From NCBI GenBank assembly GCA_048158365.1, contig JBLLNL010000015.1: a DNA stretch of 47,110 bases; one strand, 5' to 3'. How positions within the stretch are numbered: position 1 is the stretch's first letter; the number at the start of each line of letters is the position of its first letter. Positions 1 through 8,770 of the stretch are shown here, piece after piece. The DNA is from Azoarcus_F sp048158365 (lineage in GTDB: Bacteria; Pseudomonadota; Gammaproteobacteria; Burkholderiales; Rhodocyclaceae). The notes beneath the pieces were generated by a model that was not told the DNA's origin, ran no database searches, and saw nothing but the letters and a program-made list of their open reading frames with translations. The translations under genes and the position numbers were made by a program.

Positions 1-231
1 ATCATGCAGTTCGATGTCCACGCCCAGGTCGTAGGAGTTCAACTTGAGCTTGTAGCCCGGCCGGAGGCCCCCGTCCTCATCGATGTTCAGTGTCAGCGTG
101 GCCACCTGCCCCGTGCACGCGAGCGACCAATGACGGTACTGCGACGGGTCGGTACGGTAGTCGACCGGCTGGCTGGATTCGGCATTCACCGCGATTGCTG
201 CGACCTCCTGCTTGTCTGCGACTGCTTCCAC
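1..231 (-). CDS. boxC: Benzoyl-CoA-dihydrodiol lyase, N-terminal part (runs off the window)
   Basis: The 77 visible codons are the N-terminus of a leftward gene cut by the window edge. They contain VDYRTDPSQYRHW and, near the end, the stretch GLRPGYKLKLNSYDLGVDIE, which I recognise as the start of BoxC, the crotonase-family lyase. In the aerobic box pathway BoxC opens the ring of 2,3-epoxybenzoyl-CoA to give 3,4-dehydroadipyl-CoA semialdehyde. That product is the substrate of the divergently encoded BoxD. I chose the GTG at 231 because AGGAG lies 7 nt upstream; no ATG in this frame fits. The gene has its own promoter at 302-330. Only the N-terminus can be judged, so completeness of the catalytic part is unknown. 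Confidence 0.88.
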   Translation of the reverse strand, partial: MEAVADKQEVAAIAVNAESSQPVDYRTDPSQYRHWSLACTGQVATLTLNIDEDGGLRPGYKLKLNSYDLGVDIELHD

Positions 232-275
232 CTTCTATCTCCTCTTTATGGGGGGCAACTCAACCTGTTTGTGAC

Positions 276-513
276 TGCATCGAAATTCATGCTTGACCTG
301 AACGATAGTGCAACAAAAAGCATGTGTCAAATGCAAACAAGCAAGTTAGTGCATCTTTAACTAAAAGCTCCGACCTGTGTCTTCGAAGCGAGCGTTAGAT
401 CGTGCATATGCCAGCGCACGGTTCGATAAAATGTGGCAATAAAGTGCTTGACGGATAGCTTTCAGCGTGTAGGCTATTGCACATTCGCATGGCAATAACT
501 GCGTTTTAGTGCA
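276..513. promoter_or_regulatory. TGCA-rich operator region between boxC and boxD
   Basis: The 325-bp divergent intergenic region holds seven TGCA tetramers, at 276, 309, 332, 350, 403, 478 and 510. About one would be expected by chance. BzdR/BoxR repressors of benzoyl-CoA pathways are known to use TGCA-containing repeats and respond to benzoyl-CoA. No boxR gene lies in the window, so the link to that regulator is an inference. The region is also visibly more AT-rich than the flanking genes. Confidence 0.5.
302..330 (-). promoter_or_regulatory. Sigma70-type promoter of boxC
   Basis: Read on the minus strand: -35 TTGACA (330-325), a 17-bp spacer and -10 TATCGT (307-302). One TGCA (309-312) lies inside the spacer and another (332-335) just upstream of the -35. 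This places possible BoxR/BzdR-type operator motifs on top of the promoter. Confidence 0.7.
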
Positions 514-521
514 CGTATAAT
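493..521 (+). promoter_or_regulatory. Probable boxD promoter
   Basis: A perfect -10 TATAAT (516-521) follows a weak -35 (CAATAA, 493-498; 17-bp spacer). TGCA at 510-513 lies directly upstream of the -10. The 5' leader to the boxD start would be about 30 nt. A second candidate, TTGACG (448-453) with TAGGCT (470-475), lies further upstream. Confidence 0.5.
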
Positions 522-556
522 TGCGTGTCAGATGTAGTGAAGCACGAGGAGACATG

Positions 557-2134
557 ATGAAACTCGCAAATCACTTATGCGGACAGTGGTTGGACGGGGC
601 GGGAGAAGGGATCGTCCTGTCCGACCCGGTGACCGGAGAAGAACTTGTACGGGTTTCGTCCGATGGCCTGGACCTCGGCGCCGCGATTGGATTCGCGCGT
701 GAGCAGGGCGGACAAGGGCTTGGGTCGATGAGTTACGAAGCGCGCGCCGGACTGCTCGGACGTATCGCTGACGTCCTTTCCGCGAACCGTGACGCCTATT
801 TCGATATCTCGCTGCGCAACTCGGGTTCTACCGCGGCCGACGCAGGGTTCGACGTCGATGGTGCGATCTTCACGCTGAAGACATACGCCCGCGCGGGCAG
901 GGTACTCGGCAGCGGCCGTCTTCTGACGGAAGGAGTGCGCGTTCCGCTGGCGAAAACCGACGCCTTCCAGGGGCAGCACTTCCTGAAGCCGCTGACCGGC
1001 GTCGCGATCTTCATCAACGCTTTCAATTTCCCGGCCTGGGGTCTTTGGGAGAAGGCAGCACCGGCCCTGCTGTCCGGCGTGCCGGTGCTGGTCAAGCCGG
1101 CCACGCCCACCGCGTGGCTGACTCAGCGCATGGTGGCCGATGTCGTGGCCGCCGGCATTCTGCCGCCAGGTGCGATCAACATCGTTTGCGGATCGGCGCG
1201 CGATCTGCTCGATCATGTCGGTGAGTGCGACGTGGTGTCCTTCACCGGTTCGGCCGATACGGCGGCCCGCATCCGCAATCACCCGGCGGTCGTCGCGCAA
1301 TCGGTACGCGTCAATATCGAGGCCGACAGCGTGAACAGCGCGATCATCGGTCCCGATGCGGTCCCGGGCAGCGCCGAGTTCGATCTCGCGGTGAAGGAGG
1401 TCGTGCGCGAACTGACGATCAAGGCGGGCCAGAAGTGCACCGCGATTCGTCGCATTCTTGTTCCTGCCACGATTGCATCCGCGCTGGCCGACGCGGTGGC
1501 GGCCAGGCTGGCGGGCATGTCGGTGGGCAATCCGCGAAGCGAAGGGGTGCGCGTCGGGCCGCTGGTCAGCAAGGCGCAACAGACGGCCGCGTTCGAGGGA
1601 ATCGCCAGGTTGCGGCAGGATGCAAGGGTTGTGTTCGGCGGCGACGAGCACTTCATGCCGATCGATGCCGATCCGGCGGTCGCCGCCTTCGTACAGCCCA
1701 CGCTGCTGTTCTGCGACAAGGGGATGGCCGCGCAGCATGTGCATGACGTCGAAGTGTTCGGCCCGGTGGCCACCGTGCTGCCTTATGCGGATACGGCCGA
1801 CGCGGTCGCGATCGCGCGCCGTGGGCGGGGTTCGCTGGTGGCCTCGGTGTATTCCGGGGATGCCGCGTTCCTCGCCGAACTGGTGCCCGCGATTGCGGAT
1901 CTGCATGGTCGCGTGATGGTGGTCGATGCGGCGGTCGGCTCTCAGCACACCGGCCATGGCAACGTGATGCCCAGCTGCCTGCACGGCGGCCCCGGCCGCG
2001 CCGGTGGCGGCGAGGAACTCGGCGGGCTACGAGCGCTGGCGATGTATCACCGACGCTTCGTGGTGCAGGGCGGTCCCGCCTTGCTCGAGGCGCTGGCGGT
2101 CGATGCGGTCGACGCGGCACTGCTCGGCAGCTGA
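557..2134 (+). CDS. boxD: 3,4-dehydroadipyl-CoA semialdehyde dehydrogenase
   Basis: A 525-residue aldehyde dehydrogenase of the PaaZ/BoxD type. It oxidises the semialdehyde made by BoxC to 3,4-dehydroadipyl-CoA, a step in aerobic benzoyl-CoA degradation. Visible features are IFINAFNFPAWGLWEKAAPA (N-terminal fold and cofactor site), VSFTGSADTA (nucleotide site) and AGQKCTAIRR carrying the catalytic Cys. There is no C-terminal hydratase domain, which separates it from full-length PaaZ. AGGAG (546-550) is followed by ATG at 554 and again at 557; the second has the better 6-nt spacing. Divergent from boxC, which supports the pathway assignment. Confidence 0.9.
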   Translation: MKLANHLCGQWLDGAGEGIVLSDPVTGEELVRVSSDGLDLGAAIGFAREQGGQGLGSMSYEARAGLLGRIADVLSANRDAYFDISLRNSGSTAADAGFDVDGAIFTLKTYARAGRVLGSGRLLTEGVRVPLAKTDAFQGQHFLKPLTGVAIFINAFNFPAWGLWEKAAPALLSGVPVLVKPATPTAWLTQRMVADVVAAGILPPGAINIVCGSARDLLDHVGECDVVSFTGSADTAARIRNHPAVVAQSVRVNIEADSVNSAIIGPDAVPGSAEFDLAVKEVVRELTIKAGQKCTAIRRILVPATIASALADAVAARLAGMSVGNPRSEGVRVGPLVSKAQQTAAFEGIARLRQDARVVFGGDEHFMPIDADPAVAAFVQPTLLFCDKGMAAQHVHDVEVFGPVATVLPYADTADAVAIARRGRGSLVASVYSGDAAFLAELVPAIADLHGRVMVVDAAVGSQHTGHGNVMPSCLHGGPGRAGGGEELGGLRALAMYHRRFVVQGGPALLEALAVDAVDAALLGS

Positions 2135-2198
2135 CGAATATCGTGACGACCCGCCGCAGCCGGCCCGGTCGTCACATTCTGCACCCCCGAGCCATTCG

Positions 2199-2706
2199 AT
2201 GCAGGCACGCAGACCGACAGGGCGGGATGCATTCGACGCGGCGCCCACGCTGGCCGACGACGCCTGTTTCTGGCTGTACTCGTCCGGTTCGACCGGTGCG
2301 CCCAAGGGCACCGTCCACATCCATTCCAGCCTGATCCAGACCGTCGAGCTGTATGCCCGTCCGGTACTCGGCTGCAGCGAGTCGGACGTGGTGTTCTCGG
2401 CGGCCAAGTCGTTCTTCGCGTATGGGCTGGGCAACGGCCTGACGGTCGGCGCGACTGCGGTGCTGATGGCCGAGCTCGACATGGACGCGGTGTTCGCCGT
2501 CGCGGACACGATCAAGGTGATGGTGGACGGAGTGGTGCTGGAATCGGGGCCGCCCGAACAGATCCGCAACAGCCCGGAATCACTCGGCCGTGACATCCCT
2601 GACCGATCGATCGATGGTCCTGGTCAAGGGGTCGGTTGTCTTCGACGGCCCGAGCGAGACGGTCAGGAACGACCCTGAGATGATCCGCAAGCATCTCGGG
2701 GTCTGA
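2199..2706 (+). pseudogene. Chimeric relic: benzoate-CoA ligase, LivG and LivF fragments
   Basis: Three unrelated fragments lie end to end. At 2199-2475 is an internal piece of benzoate-CoA ligase with the AMP-binding motif YSSGSTGAPKGT and SAAKSFFAYGLGNG, missing a few residues after GNGLT. It runs in frame into a LivG-type ABC ATPase C-terminus (about 2479-2580, DMDAVFAVAD then GPPEQIRNSPE). After a frame change follows a LivF-type C-terminus (about 2600-2706, from SLTDRS to RKHLGV and a stop). Box clusters commonly hold benzoate-CoA ligase and a benzoate ABC transporter, so this looks like an operon collapsed by internal deletions. None of the pieces can be functional. Benzoate activation and uptake must be encoded elsewhere if the pathway works. 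Confidence 0.8.
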
Positions 2707-2763
2707 TCGGCCGGAACAAGGTGAAGAGGCTTCATGCAAAGCCTGACAAGGAGCGTATCAACG

Positions 2764-3189
2764 ATGATTTTCGAGCGCAGCAAACGTATCCGCTTTTCCC
2801 ATTGCGACCCTGCCGGGATCGTCTTTTACCCGCGTTACGTGGAACTGTTCAACGAAGTGGTCGAGGACTGGTTCGCGGAGGGTCTCGGTGTGGACTTTCA
2901 TACGCTGCACGAGGACCATGGTCTGGGCATTCCGGCCGTTCGGCTGGATGTCGAATACCTCGCGCCGTCGCGCTACGGTGATCTGCTGACTTTCCGGCTG
3001 CATGTGCAGGAGATCGGCAACGCGTCGCTGCGACTGTCGATCGGCGCTTATGCGGGCGAGCAGTTGCGGGTGCGAGGCCATCTGAAGGTGGTACTCGCGT
3101 CGGTGAAGACCCTGCGCCCGGTGCCGATCACCGAGGAATTCTGGCGGCCGAAGTTCGCCGCCTTCCTGAACGAACACGTCGCTTCATGA
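2764..3189 (+). CDS. 4-hydroxybenzoyl-CoA thioesterase-like hotdog enzyme
   Basis: A 141-residue single hotdog-fold acyl-CoA thioesterase. HCDPAGIVFYPRY near residue 15 matches the active-site segment of the Pseudomonas 4-hydroxybenzoyl-CoA thioesterase, with the catalytic Asp in the CDPAGI motif. Such enzymes near box genes probably release CoA from dead-end or overflow aromatic acyl-CoAs; that role is inferred. I chose ATG 2764 because AAGGAG lies about 10 nt upstream; the in-frame ATG at 2734 lacks this. It was probably the last gene of the original ligase/transporter operon, since it follows the LivF relic directly. Confidence 0.82.
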   Translation: MIFERSKRIRFSHCDPAGIVFYPRYVELFNEVVEDWFAEGLGVDFHTLHEDHGLGIPAVRLDVEYLAPSRYGDLLTFRLHVQEIGNASLRLSIGAYAGEQLRVRGHLKVVLASVKTLRPVPITEEFWRPKFAAFLNEHVAS

Positions 3190-3285
3190 TCGGCCCCTGC
3201 GTTCCCACCGGACGCCCCGTTCTACAAGGATTCCGGGGCGACAAGCCCCACAAACCCCAACCCCAGAACCAAACGGAGACAAATC

Positions 3286-3453
3286 ATGGCCCAATACCAG
3301 TGCAGTGCCTGCTACTTCCCTTATGACGAGGCCACCGGCCTGCCGGAGGAAGGCATCGCCCCCGGAACCCGATGGGAGGACGTATCCGAGGACTTCGTGT
3401 GCCCCGAATGTGGCACGCCAAAATCGAACTGGATGGAATATCACCCGGATTGA
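3286..3453 (+). CDS. Rubredoxin
   Basis: A 55-residue protein with the two metal-binding knuckles of rubredoxin, CSAC (Cys6, Cys9) and CPEC (Cys39, Cys42), and the typical middle segment LPEEGIAPGTRWEDVSEDFVC. It is a cytoplasmic one-electron carrier with a single Fe(Cys)4 site. It is shorter than most ORF callers' limit but has good family agreement along its length. GGAG lies 8 to 10 nt before the ATG. The first knuckle is CSACYF rather than the usual CxxCG(Y), a small departure. The electron partner is not evident here; box-cluster oxygenase chemistry is one possibility. Confidence 0.85.
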   Translation: MAQYQCSACYFPYDEATGLPEEGIAPGTRWEDVSEDFVCPECGTPKSNWMEYHPD

Positions 3454-3691
3454 GATCCGACGTAATCGGGTGTGACGCCGGTCCGTCCGGTGTCCGCTTC
3501 GCCCGGTCACTGTGCCCTTCTCGTCCCGTTTCATCCCACACTGTTGGGAGTCTGATGTGACTGCTCTGGCCACGACAACCAAGTTCGCGGGCATCGGGGC
3601 CGGCGCGATGGGTAGCGGTAGCGAGCGTCGCCGCGCGATGACCGGTGGGCCTCTGAACGCGTGACAAGCCTATTGCCCGGGAGGATTGCAT

Positions 3692-3860
3692 CTAGGAGGC
3701 TGTCGGACTTGAGCGATCGTCACGAGCCGGGTGGGAAAGCGAGGACAGATCTGGTCGATTTTGAGGCGCATAGTGGTTCTATGCAACGAAAAATCGGGCA
3801 GATATGGACCGCTTCTCCCACCGGCGCAGTAGATCAGCCTCAAGTCCGACAGCCTCCTAG
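3692..3860. mobile_element. MITE-like palindromic element bounded by CTAG
   Basis: A 169-bp element. Perfect 21-bp terminal inverted repeats lie at 3693-3713 and 3839-3859, starting TAGGAGGCTGTCGGACTTGA. The tetramer CTAG is found at both outer edges (3692-3695, 3857-3860) and could be a target duplication. The interior is also an imperfect inverted repeat: GGTGGGA..AGATCTG..CGATTTT..GCATAG pairs with its copy across a loop TGGTT (about 3776-3780), so one strand folds into a single long hairpin. It has no coding capacity for a transposase. It looks like a non-autonomous derivative of an insertion sequence whose family I cannot name. Confidence 0.75.
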
Positions 3861-3941
3861 GGCTGTGATGACCCCCGCGCGCCTACACGTTCGACGCTTT
3901 CGGCAAGCGACCGCGATCAAAGTTTGGGCGCTGCGGTTCCA

Positions 3942-4829
3942 TCAGGCCGCGATCGCAACGTAGTCGTCCTGCAACGCGTCGAAGTGCTCCTCGATCTCGG
4001 CCCTCAACGCATGGTACTGATCACCGAGAATGCGCTCGATGGGCCCGTCCTCCAGCCACTCGAACTCCGCCCGGGCGAGCGTATTGGCGGCGTAGATGAC
4101 GTCGCTCATCGTCCGCGGGGCCTCCATCAGAGGCGGGCGTGGTTGGTCATGCAGTCGCACCGCCTCGATCGCGGCGGCGGGCAGCTTCAGCGATGTCAGC
4201 AGCGTCTCGCCTATGCTGTCGTGCCATTGCGCGACCAGGTAGCGAACGGTGTCGGGACGTGCGCGCAGATCGGCATACTGAGCCGCGCGGTAAAGCATGT
4301 AGAAAGCACCGAGATCGTGAATCAGCCCGGTCAGCGAGGCCTCGTCGGGATCGACGTCCGACAGTTCACGCGCGATCACCTCGGCCGCGGCCGAGCAGTA
4401 AAGTGAGTGTTGCCATAGCGTACGCGACATGTCGTGGAACAGCACCAGTTCCTTGGAGCGCACGAGCTGATTCATCACCACGGTCAGTGCAGTGTTGCGA
4501 ACCGCGTCGATGCCGAGCCTGTCGATCGCGGTCGTGAGGTCGCGCACCTCCTGCCTCGACCCCTTCGATGCGGCATTCGCGTGATGGATCAGCCGCGCCG
4601 AAACCAGCGGTTCGGTGCGAATCAGGCTGACGACGCTGTCGTCGTCGATGGCCTGGTCGCGCAATGCGTTGCGCAGGCGCAGGACGGAATCGAAGTAGGT
4701 CGGGAACACGACATCGCCGGAGAGCTCCACCGCGATGTCCTCGAGCATCCGGAATCGCTCCCGCTTCAGCTCTTCGCCCTTCTTGTCGAAACTATTCACG
4801 GTCATCATTCGAGTCGAGTGGTTGATCAT
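3942..4829 (-). CDS. HDOD-domain signalling protein
   Basis: A 295-residue cytoplasmic protein whose centre (about residues 30-230) is an HDOD domain, the non-hydrolytic relative of HD phosphohydrolases. It has VSLIRTEPLVSARLIHHAN, LTTAIDRLGIDAVRN and SLTGLIHDLGAFYMLYRA. HDOD proteins act in bacterial signalling, often with cyclic-di-GMP enzymes; the HD-GYP gene next door on the same strand fits this. No receiver or output domain is fused. Start ATG 4829 has AGAGGG just upstream; the open frame continues to 4928 but without a better start. Confidence 0.82.
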   Translation of the reverse strand: MINHSTRMMTVNSFDKKGEELKRERFRMLEDIAVELSGDVVFPTYFDSVLRLRNALRDQAIDDDSVVSLIRTEPLVSARLIHHANAASKGSRQEVRDLTTAIDRLGIDAVRNTALTVVMNQLVRSKELVLFHDMSRTLWQHSLYCSAAAEVIARELSDVDPDEASLTGLIHDLGAFYMLYRAAQYADLRARPDTVRYLVAQWHDSIGETLLTSLKLPAAAIEAVRLHDQPRPPLMEAPRTMSDVIYAANTLARAEFEWLEDGPIERILGDQYHALRAEIEEHFDALQDDYVAIAA

Positions 4830-5078
4830 GTTCACGCCCTCTGGATGTCGCACGGGTCGAATGCAGCGATCGATTCGGCCCGATGCGGCTGTACGACGCA
4901 TGTCCGAGGAGTCGGATCGCGCCGTCACGCGATTCGCATTCTAGGTGCCGGTCACGACCTGTGTCACGTTCCGATTGCCCAATTCTGTGAAGTTGTGCGC
5001 ACGGGCGTGTGCTTGACCGGGTGCGGGTGGCCCAGATCCGCCGCTGCGGCCGATGTGCCGAAAGGGGCGGTACCCGTG

Positions 5079-7985
5079 TTAAAGGTAGCGTCCGATCTCG
5101 ACTTCGTCGATCTGTTCCGGACGCATGAAGCGCTCGGCGTAATCGCGAAACACGCCCGAGCGCAGGAACAGGTCGAACAGGTCGGGATCGATATGTTCGT
5201 CGTTCTTCATCTGCGCCATGATCCGGATCGCGTCCGACAGCGTCTTGCCCTGCTTGTACGGGCGGTCGATCGCGGTCAATGCCTCGAAGATGTCGGCAAT
5301 CGCCAACATCCGGGCCTGCAGGCTCATCTCGTTCCGGGTCAGACCCCTTGGGTAGCCACTGCCATCCATCTTTTCGTGGTGACCACCGACGATCTCGGGC
5401 ACCTGCCGCAGATGCTTGGGATAGGGCAGCTGCGACAGCATCACCAGCGTCTGCACGATGTGCTCGTTGATCTTGAAGCGTTCCTCGTCGGACAGCGTGC
5501 CGCGGCTCACCGACAGGTTATGCAGTTCGCCACGGTTGTAGAGCAGCTCCGGCACGGCCATCGTGAAACCCCAGCGCTCGTCTTGAGGCAGGCGGTCCTG
5601 CGCGCGGCGTTCGAACAGGTGCTCGGGCTTGTCGGCGATCAGGGCTTCGAGCACCGGCAGCGGCTGGGCCGGGCGGCGCGCCTTGCGGGCCTTCTCCTCG
5701 TACGAGATGCCGATGCGGTCGTCGAGCGTGCGCAGCCATGTCCGGCCGGCGATCGCGGCGAGCCGCGCCTGCTTGTCCGGCGCCATGAATTCGCCGCCCT
5801 CGTTGCAGCCGGCGACGAAGGCATAGTCGTCATTGAGCTGCTTCAGCGTCACATCGCGGTGCGCGCGGGCAGCGGCTTCGTCCTCGCCGCGCGCGATCGC
5901 ATGGCAGCATTCGATCTCGGCATCGCGTTTGAGTACCTCGAAGCGCATCCGGATCTCGTGGATGCGGTCGTAAATCGTCTCCAGCTTGGTGGCCTTGTCG
6001 ACGACGTACTCGGGCGTCGTGACCTTGCCGCAGTCGTGCAGCCATGCCGCGACATGCAGCGCCTCCCATCCCTGCTCGTCGAGCTCGAAGTCCTTGCAGG
6101 GTCCGCTCCGGTCGGCGCAGGCTGCAACGGCGAGCATGCGGGTCAGCTCCGGCACGCGCGCGCAATGGCCCCCGGTGTAGGCGCTCTTCGCATCGATCGC
6201 GCCCGCCACGAGGCGGATGAAGGCCTCGAACAAGTCCTTCTGCGCCCTGATCAGCTCGCGCGTCTCGAGCGAAGTCGCAGACGAGTTCGACAAGGCCTTC
6301 ACGAACGCCACATGCGCATCGGCGATCGGTTTGCGATGCAGCAGCAGCAGCGCGCCGACCCGTTGCCGGTCGCGATTGAGCAGCGGCACGAACACCGCCT
6401 CGTGACAGTCGTTGTCCGACACGATCGTCCCGATTCCGGCAGCGCGGATGTCCGCGTCGCTCAGCCTGTCCACGAGCGGTACGTCCGTGTCGAGCGCACG
6501 GCACATCAGCGGCCCCGTCTGACCCTGGGTCAGCGTCTGCAGGCCGGCCATGCCGTCGCGGCCGGTCCGGCTCGTCGCGGCAGCCGGGACCAGCGTGTCG
6601 TCGTCGATCAGGTACAGGATGCCGGCTTCGGCGCTGGACGCCGACAGCGTCTCGGTCAGCAGCAGCGACAACAGTCGGTCGAAGTCCGTCTCGGCGGCGA
6701 CTGCTTCGCTCAGATCCAGGAAGCGCCGGATCGTGCGCTTCATGCCGTCCATCGTGCGCGACAGCTCGCTGACCTCCCTGACCCGCGATTCGACCCGGAC
6801 GGGCTCCAAGAACTCGAAGCGCTGTATCGCTTCGGCCTCGTGCGACAGTTTGCGCAGCGGACCGGACACCAGGCGGGCGATACCCCAGGTCAGCGGCATC
6901 GCCAGCAGCATGATGCCGATGATCGACCAGGCGGTCGTCCTGGCCAGTCCGATCGCGTCCGCGAACAGTTCGCTCTCCGGAATCGCCATGACCAGATAAA
7001 GCGGCGGTACCCCGTCGAAGTCGACGGTGCCGACATGCATGCGCCAGTTGTCGTCGTCGGCGCGTGTGAGCGTATCGATGCCGGTGCGCCCGTTCAGTTC
7101 GTGCAGCAGCGCCATAGCCTCGACCAGCACCGACGGACCGAAGTCCTGCAACTGCCTCAGTGTTGGTTGCGCAGCGGGTTGATCCGGCACCGACACCAGC
7201 CTGTCGATATCCTCATGCGCCAGCACCCAGCCGTCCCGATTGACCAGCGCGATATGCGTTCCCGGGGTGACTTTGCGCCGACTCAGGCTGGTCCCGAGGG
7301 TTTCGAGCTGGATGTCGGCGCCGACCACCGCGTTGCCGCTCGCGGCCGGGGTCGCAAGCGTGACGCCGACCTTGCGATCGGAAAAGAAGAGATAGGGCGG
7401 GGTCTTGATCGCAGTCGATGCCGTGAGCGCGTCGCGATACCATCCGCGGCTGCGCGGATCGTAACCGGCTGCGTATTCCGGCCGAAGGTCCTCGCGCAGC
7501 GTCAGTAACTCCTGATCGAGGAAGACGAAGCGACCGATGGCTGTATCCTCCTGCCGCGCGATCGACTGCACCAGGTAGGCAGAGTCGGGCGGTGCATCGA
7601 ACCCGCGGCGCTCCGCGTCGTCGCGCAGACGCCGGAACAAGAAGAAATCAGCATCGGCATAGCCGACGTAGATCGACGACAGCGCGGCCGAGTCCCGCAA
7701 GGCCTCCCTGAGTAGCGGCAGACGCCGCATTCTCGCGGCAAGTTCGCGTTCGTCGACCAGTGCATCGAACGCGACCATGTTGGTCGCCATCTCGGCCGGT
7801 GCGACCAGGTTCGACAGTTCGCTGGCCAGTTCCTGGCCGATGCGCGCGGTCAGATCGTTGGCGGTCGCCTCCAGCATCTGCGCGGCCAGCCGATATCCCA
7901 GGGCGCCAATGGTGCCGCCCACCACCAGGATCAGCAGCAGGAACACGGTCGAGATATAAATGTGCAGCGGAAAATTGCGCGTCAT
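5079..7985 (-). CDS. Membrane HD-GYP cyclic-di-GMP phosphodiesterase with GAF domain
   Basis: A 968-residue membrane-bound signalling enzyme. Order of parts: a transmembrane helix at residues 8-32; a large extracytoplasmic sensor like a double Cache domain (FLDQELLTLREDL, DPRSRGWYRDA); a second helix around 345-365; a HAMP linker; a GAF domain (about 430-590); and a C-terminal HD-GYP domain. The HD pair is in WLHDCGKVTTPEYVVDKATK and the GYP signature in HHEKMDGSGYPRGL, both intact, so hydrolysis of cyclic-di-GMP is expected. HHEKMDGSGYP with FEALTAIDRPYK is typical of active members. A 70-110 residue insertion rich in charged residues separates the HD and GYP motifs. The ligand of the sensor is unknown. 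Confidence 0.9.
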   Translation of the reverse strand: MTRNFPLHIYISTVFLLLILVVGGTIGALGYRLAAQMLEATANDLTARIGQELASELSNLVAPAEMATNMVAFDALVDERELAARMRRLPLLREALRDSAALSSIYVGYADADFFLFRRLRDDAERRGFDAPPDSAYLVQSIARQEDTAIGRFVFLDQELLTLREDLRPEYAAGYDPRSRGWYRDALTASTAIKTPPYLFFSDRKVGVTLATPAASGNAVVGADIQLETLGTSLSRRKVTPGTHIALVNRDGWVLAHEDIDRLVSVPDQPAAQPTLRQLQDFGPSVLVEAMALLHELNGRTGIDTLTRADDDNWRMHVGTVDFDGVPPLYLVMAIPESELFADAIGLARTTAWSIIGIMLLAMPLTWGIARLVSGPLRKLSHEAEAIQRFEFLEPVRVESRVREVSELSRTMDGMKRTIRRFLDLSEAVAAETDFDRLLSLLLTETLSASSAEAGILYLIDDDTLVPAAATSRTGRDGMAGLQTLTQGQTGPLMCRALDTDVPLVDRLSDADIRAAGIGTIVSDNDCHEAVFVPLLNRDRQRVGALLLLHRKPIADAHVAFVKALSNSSATSLETRELIRAQKDLFEAFIRLVAGAIDAKSAYTGGHCARVPELTRMLAVAACADRSGPCKDFELDEQGWEALHVAAWLHDCGKVTTPEYVVDKATKLETIYDRIHEIRMRFEVLKRDAEIECCHAIARGEDEAAARAHRDVTLKQLNDDYAFVAGCNEGGEFMAPDKQARLAAIAGRTWLRTLDDRIGISYEEKARKARRPAQPLPVLEALIADKPEHLFERRAQDRLPQDERWGFTMAVPELLYNRGELHNLSVSRGTLSDEERFKINEHIVQTLVMLSQLPYPKHLRQVPEIVGGHHEKMDGSGYPRGLTRNEMSLQARMLAIADIFEALTAIDRPYKQGKTLSDAIRIMAQMKNDEHIDPDLFDLFLRSGVFRDYAERFMRPEQIDEVEIGRYL

Positions 7986-8027
7986 TTAGTCAGGCTGCGC
8001 ACCGATGTCCGGACGGACGGGAAAGGA

Positions 8028-8049
8028 AACGGGGGCCGCCGCCCCCGTT
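8028..8049 (-). terminator. Hairpin terminator after the CBS-BON gene
   Basis: A perfect 9-bp stem, AACGGGGGC (8028-8036) with GCCCCCGTT (8041-8049), around a 4-nt loop. On the minus strand it is followed by TTTCCTTTCC, a modest U-rich tail. It separates the CBS-BON gene from the HD-GYP gene downstream. Confidence 0.6.
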
Positions 8050-8074
8050 CGCGTTCATGAATGGACCACCCTGC

Positions 8075-8770
8075 TCAGTACGCGCGGGTGGCCGGCGGGG
8101 CGACGCCGAGATTGTTCACGACTCGCTTGACGCCTTTTACGCTTTCCGCGGCGAGACCGGCTGCCTTCTGCTCGGTCGCGGTTTCGACGAGACCCCACAA
8201 CTGAACCTCGCCTTCGGCGACCACGACGTTGATGCGCGCCCCCGACAGCCCGGCCTTGCGGGTCAGTTCATGCATCACCTTGTCGCGCAGCGTCTGATCA
8301 TCGTCCGAGCCGCTGGCGGTGTCGTTCTGATAGGCCACCGCAAAGCCCTGCAGCAGATTGGCCCGGCTCACGATGCCGACGATTTTGCCGTCCCGGACCA
8401 CGGGCACCCGTTTGATGTGGTGCTTCTCCAGCGTCTGCGCGATCTTGTACAGCGGAAAGTCGTCCGGGATGGTGACAGGATCGCGGCTCATGATGTCCGC
8501 TGCCTTGTGTCCGTGCGAGCGGATGTAGTTTTCGGCATCATTGGACCCGGAGAACAGCGCGCTGAGCCACCACGAGTCGCGCTTGTCCGTGTTGTTCTCG
8601 ACCCGGCGCATCAGGTCGCCCTCGCTGACGATGCCGACCACGCGCCCGTCGGCGGTGACCACCGGGAGCGCGCTGATGCGATGCTGAATCAGCAGTTCGA
8701 CGATATCGCGCACCTCGGTCTCGGGTGAAACGGTGATGACGTCCCTGGTCATGACATCGGTGGCTTGCAT
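8075..8770 (-). CDS. Tandem CBS-domain protein with C-terminal BON domain
   Basis: A 231-residue protein. Two CBS domains (about residues 1-60 and 90-150) carry the usual MTRDVITVSPETEVRDI...ISALPVV and MSRDPVTIPDDFPLYKIA...RVPVV patterns. A BON domain follows (about 160-225, ending GVKRVVNNLGV). CBS pairs bind adenine nucleotides and sense energy or redox state; BON domains associate with membranes or osmotic-shock proteins. No signal peptide is seen, so it is probably cytoplasmic. ATG 8770 is preceded by AGGAG at a good distance, while the earlier ATG at 8800 is not. A hairpin follows the stop. Confidence 0.85.
   Translation of the reverse strand: MQATDVMTRDVITVSPETEVRDIVELLIQHRISALPVVTADGRVVGIVSEGDLMRRVENNTDKRDSWWLSALFSGSNDAENYIRSHGHKAADIMSRDPVTIPDDFPLYKIAQTLEKHHIKRVPVVRDGKIVGIVSRANLLQGFAVAYQNDTASGSDDDQTLRDKVMHELTRKAGLSGARINVVVAEGEVQLWGLVETATEQKAAGLAAESVKGVKRVVNNLGVAPPATRAY

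Noticed and set aside
2004..2678. A single 224-residue gene downstream of boxD
   Set aside because: The frame joins antisense-like sequence, a ligase fragment and a LivG fragment; the LivF piece is in another frame.
4434..7508. A 1024-codon open frame on the plus strand
   Set aside because: It is the antisense shadow of the HD-GYP gene in high-GC DNA; its product is rich in His/Arg/Gln with no domain pattern, while the minus strand gives a complete multidomain enzyme.
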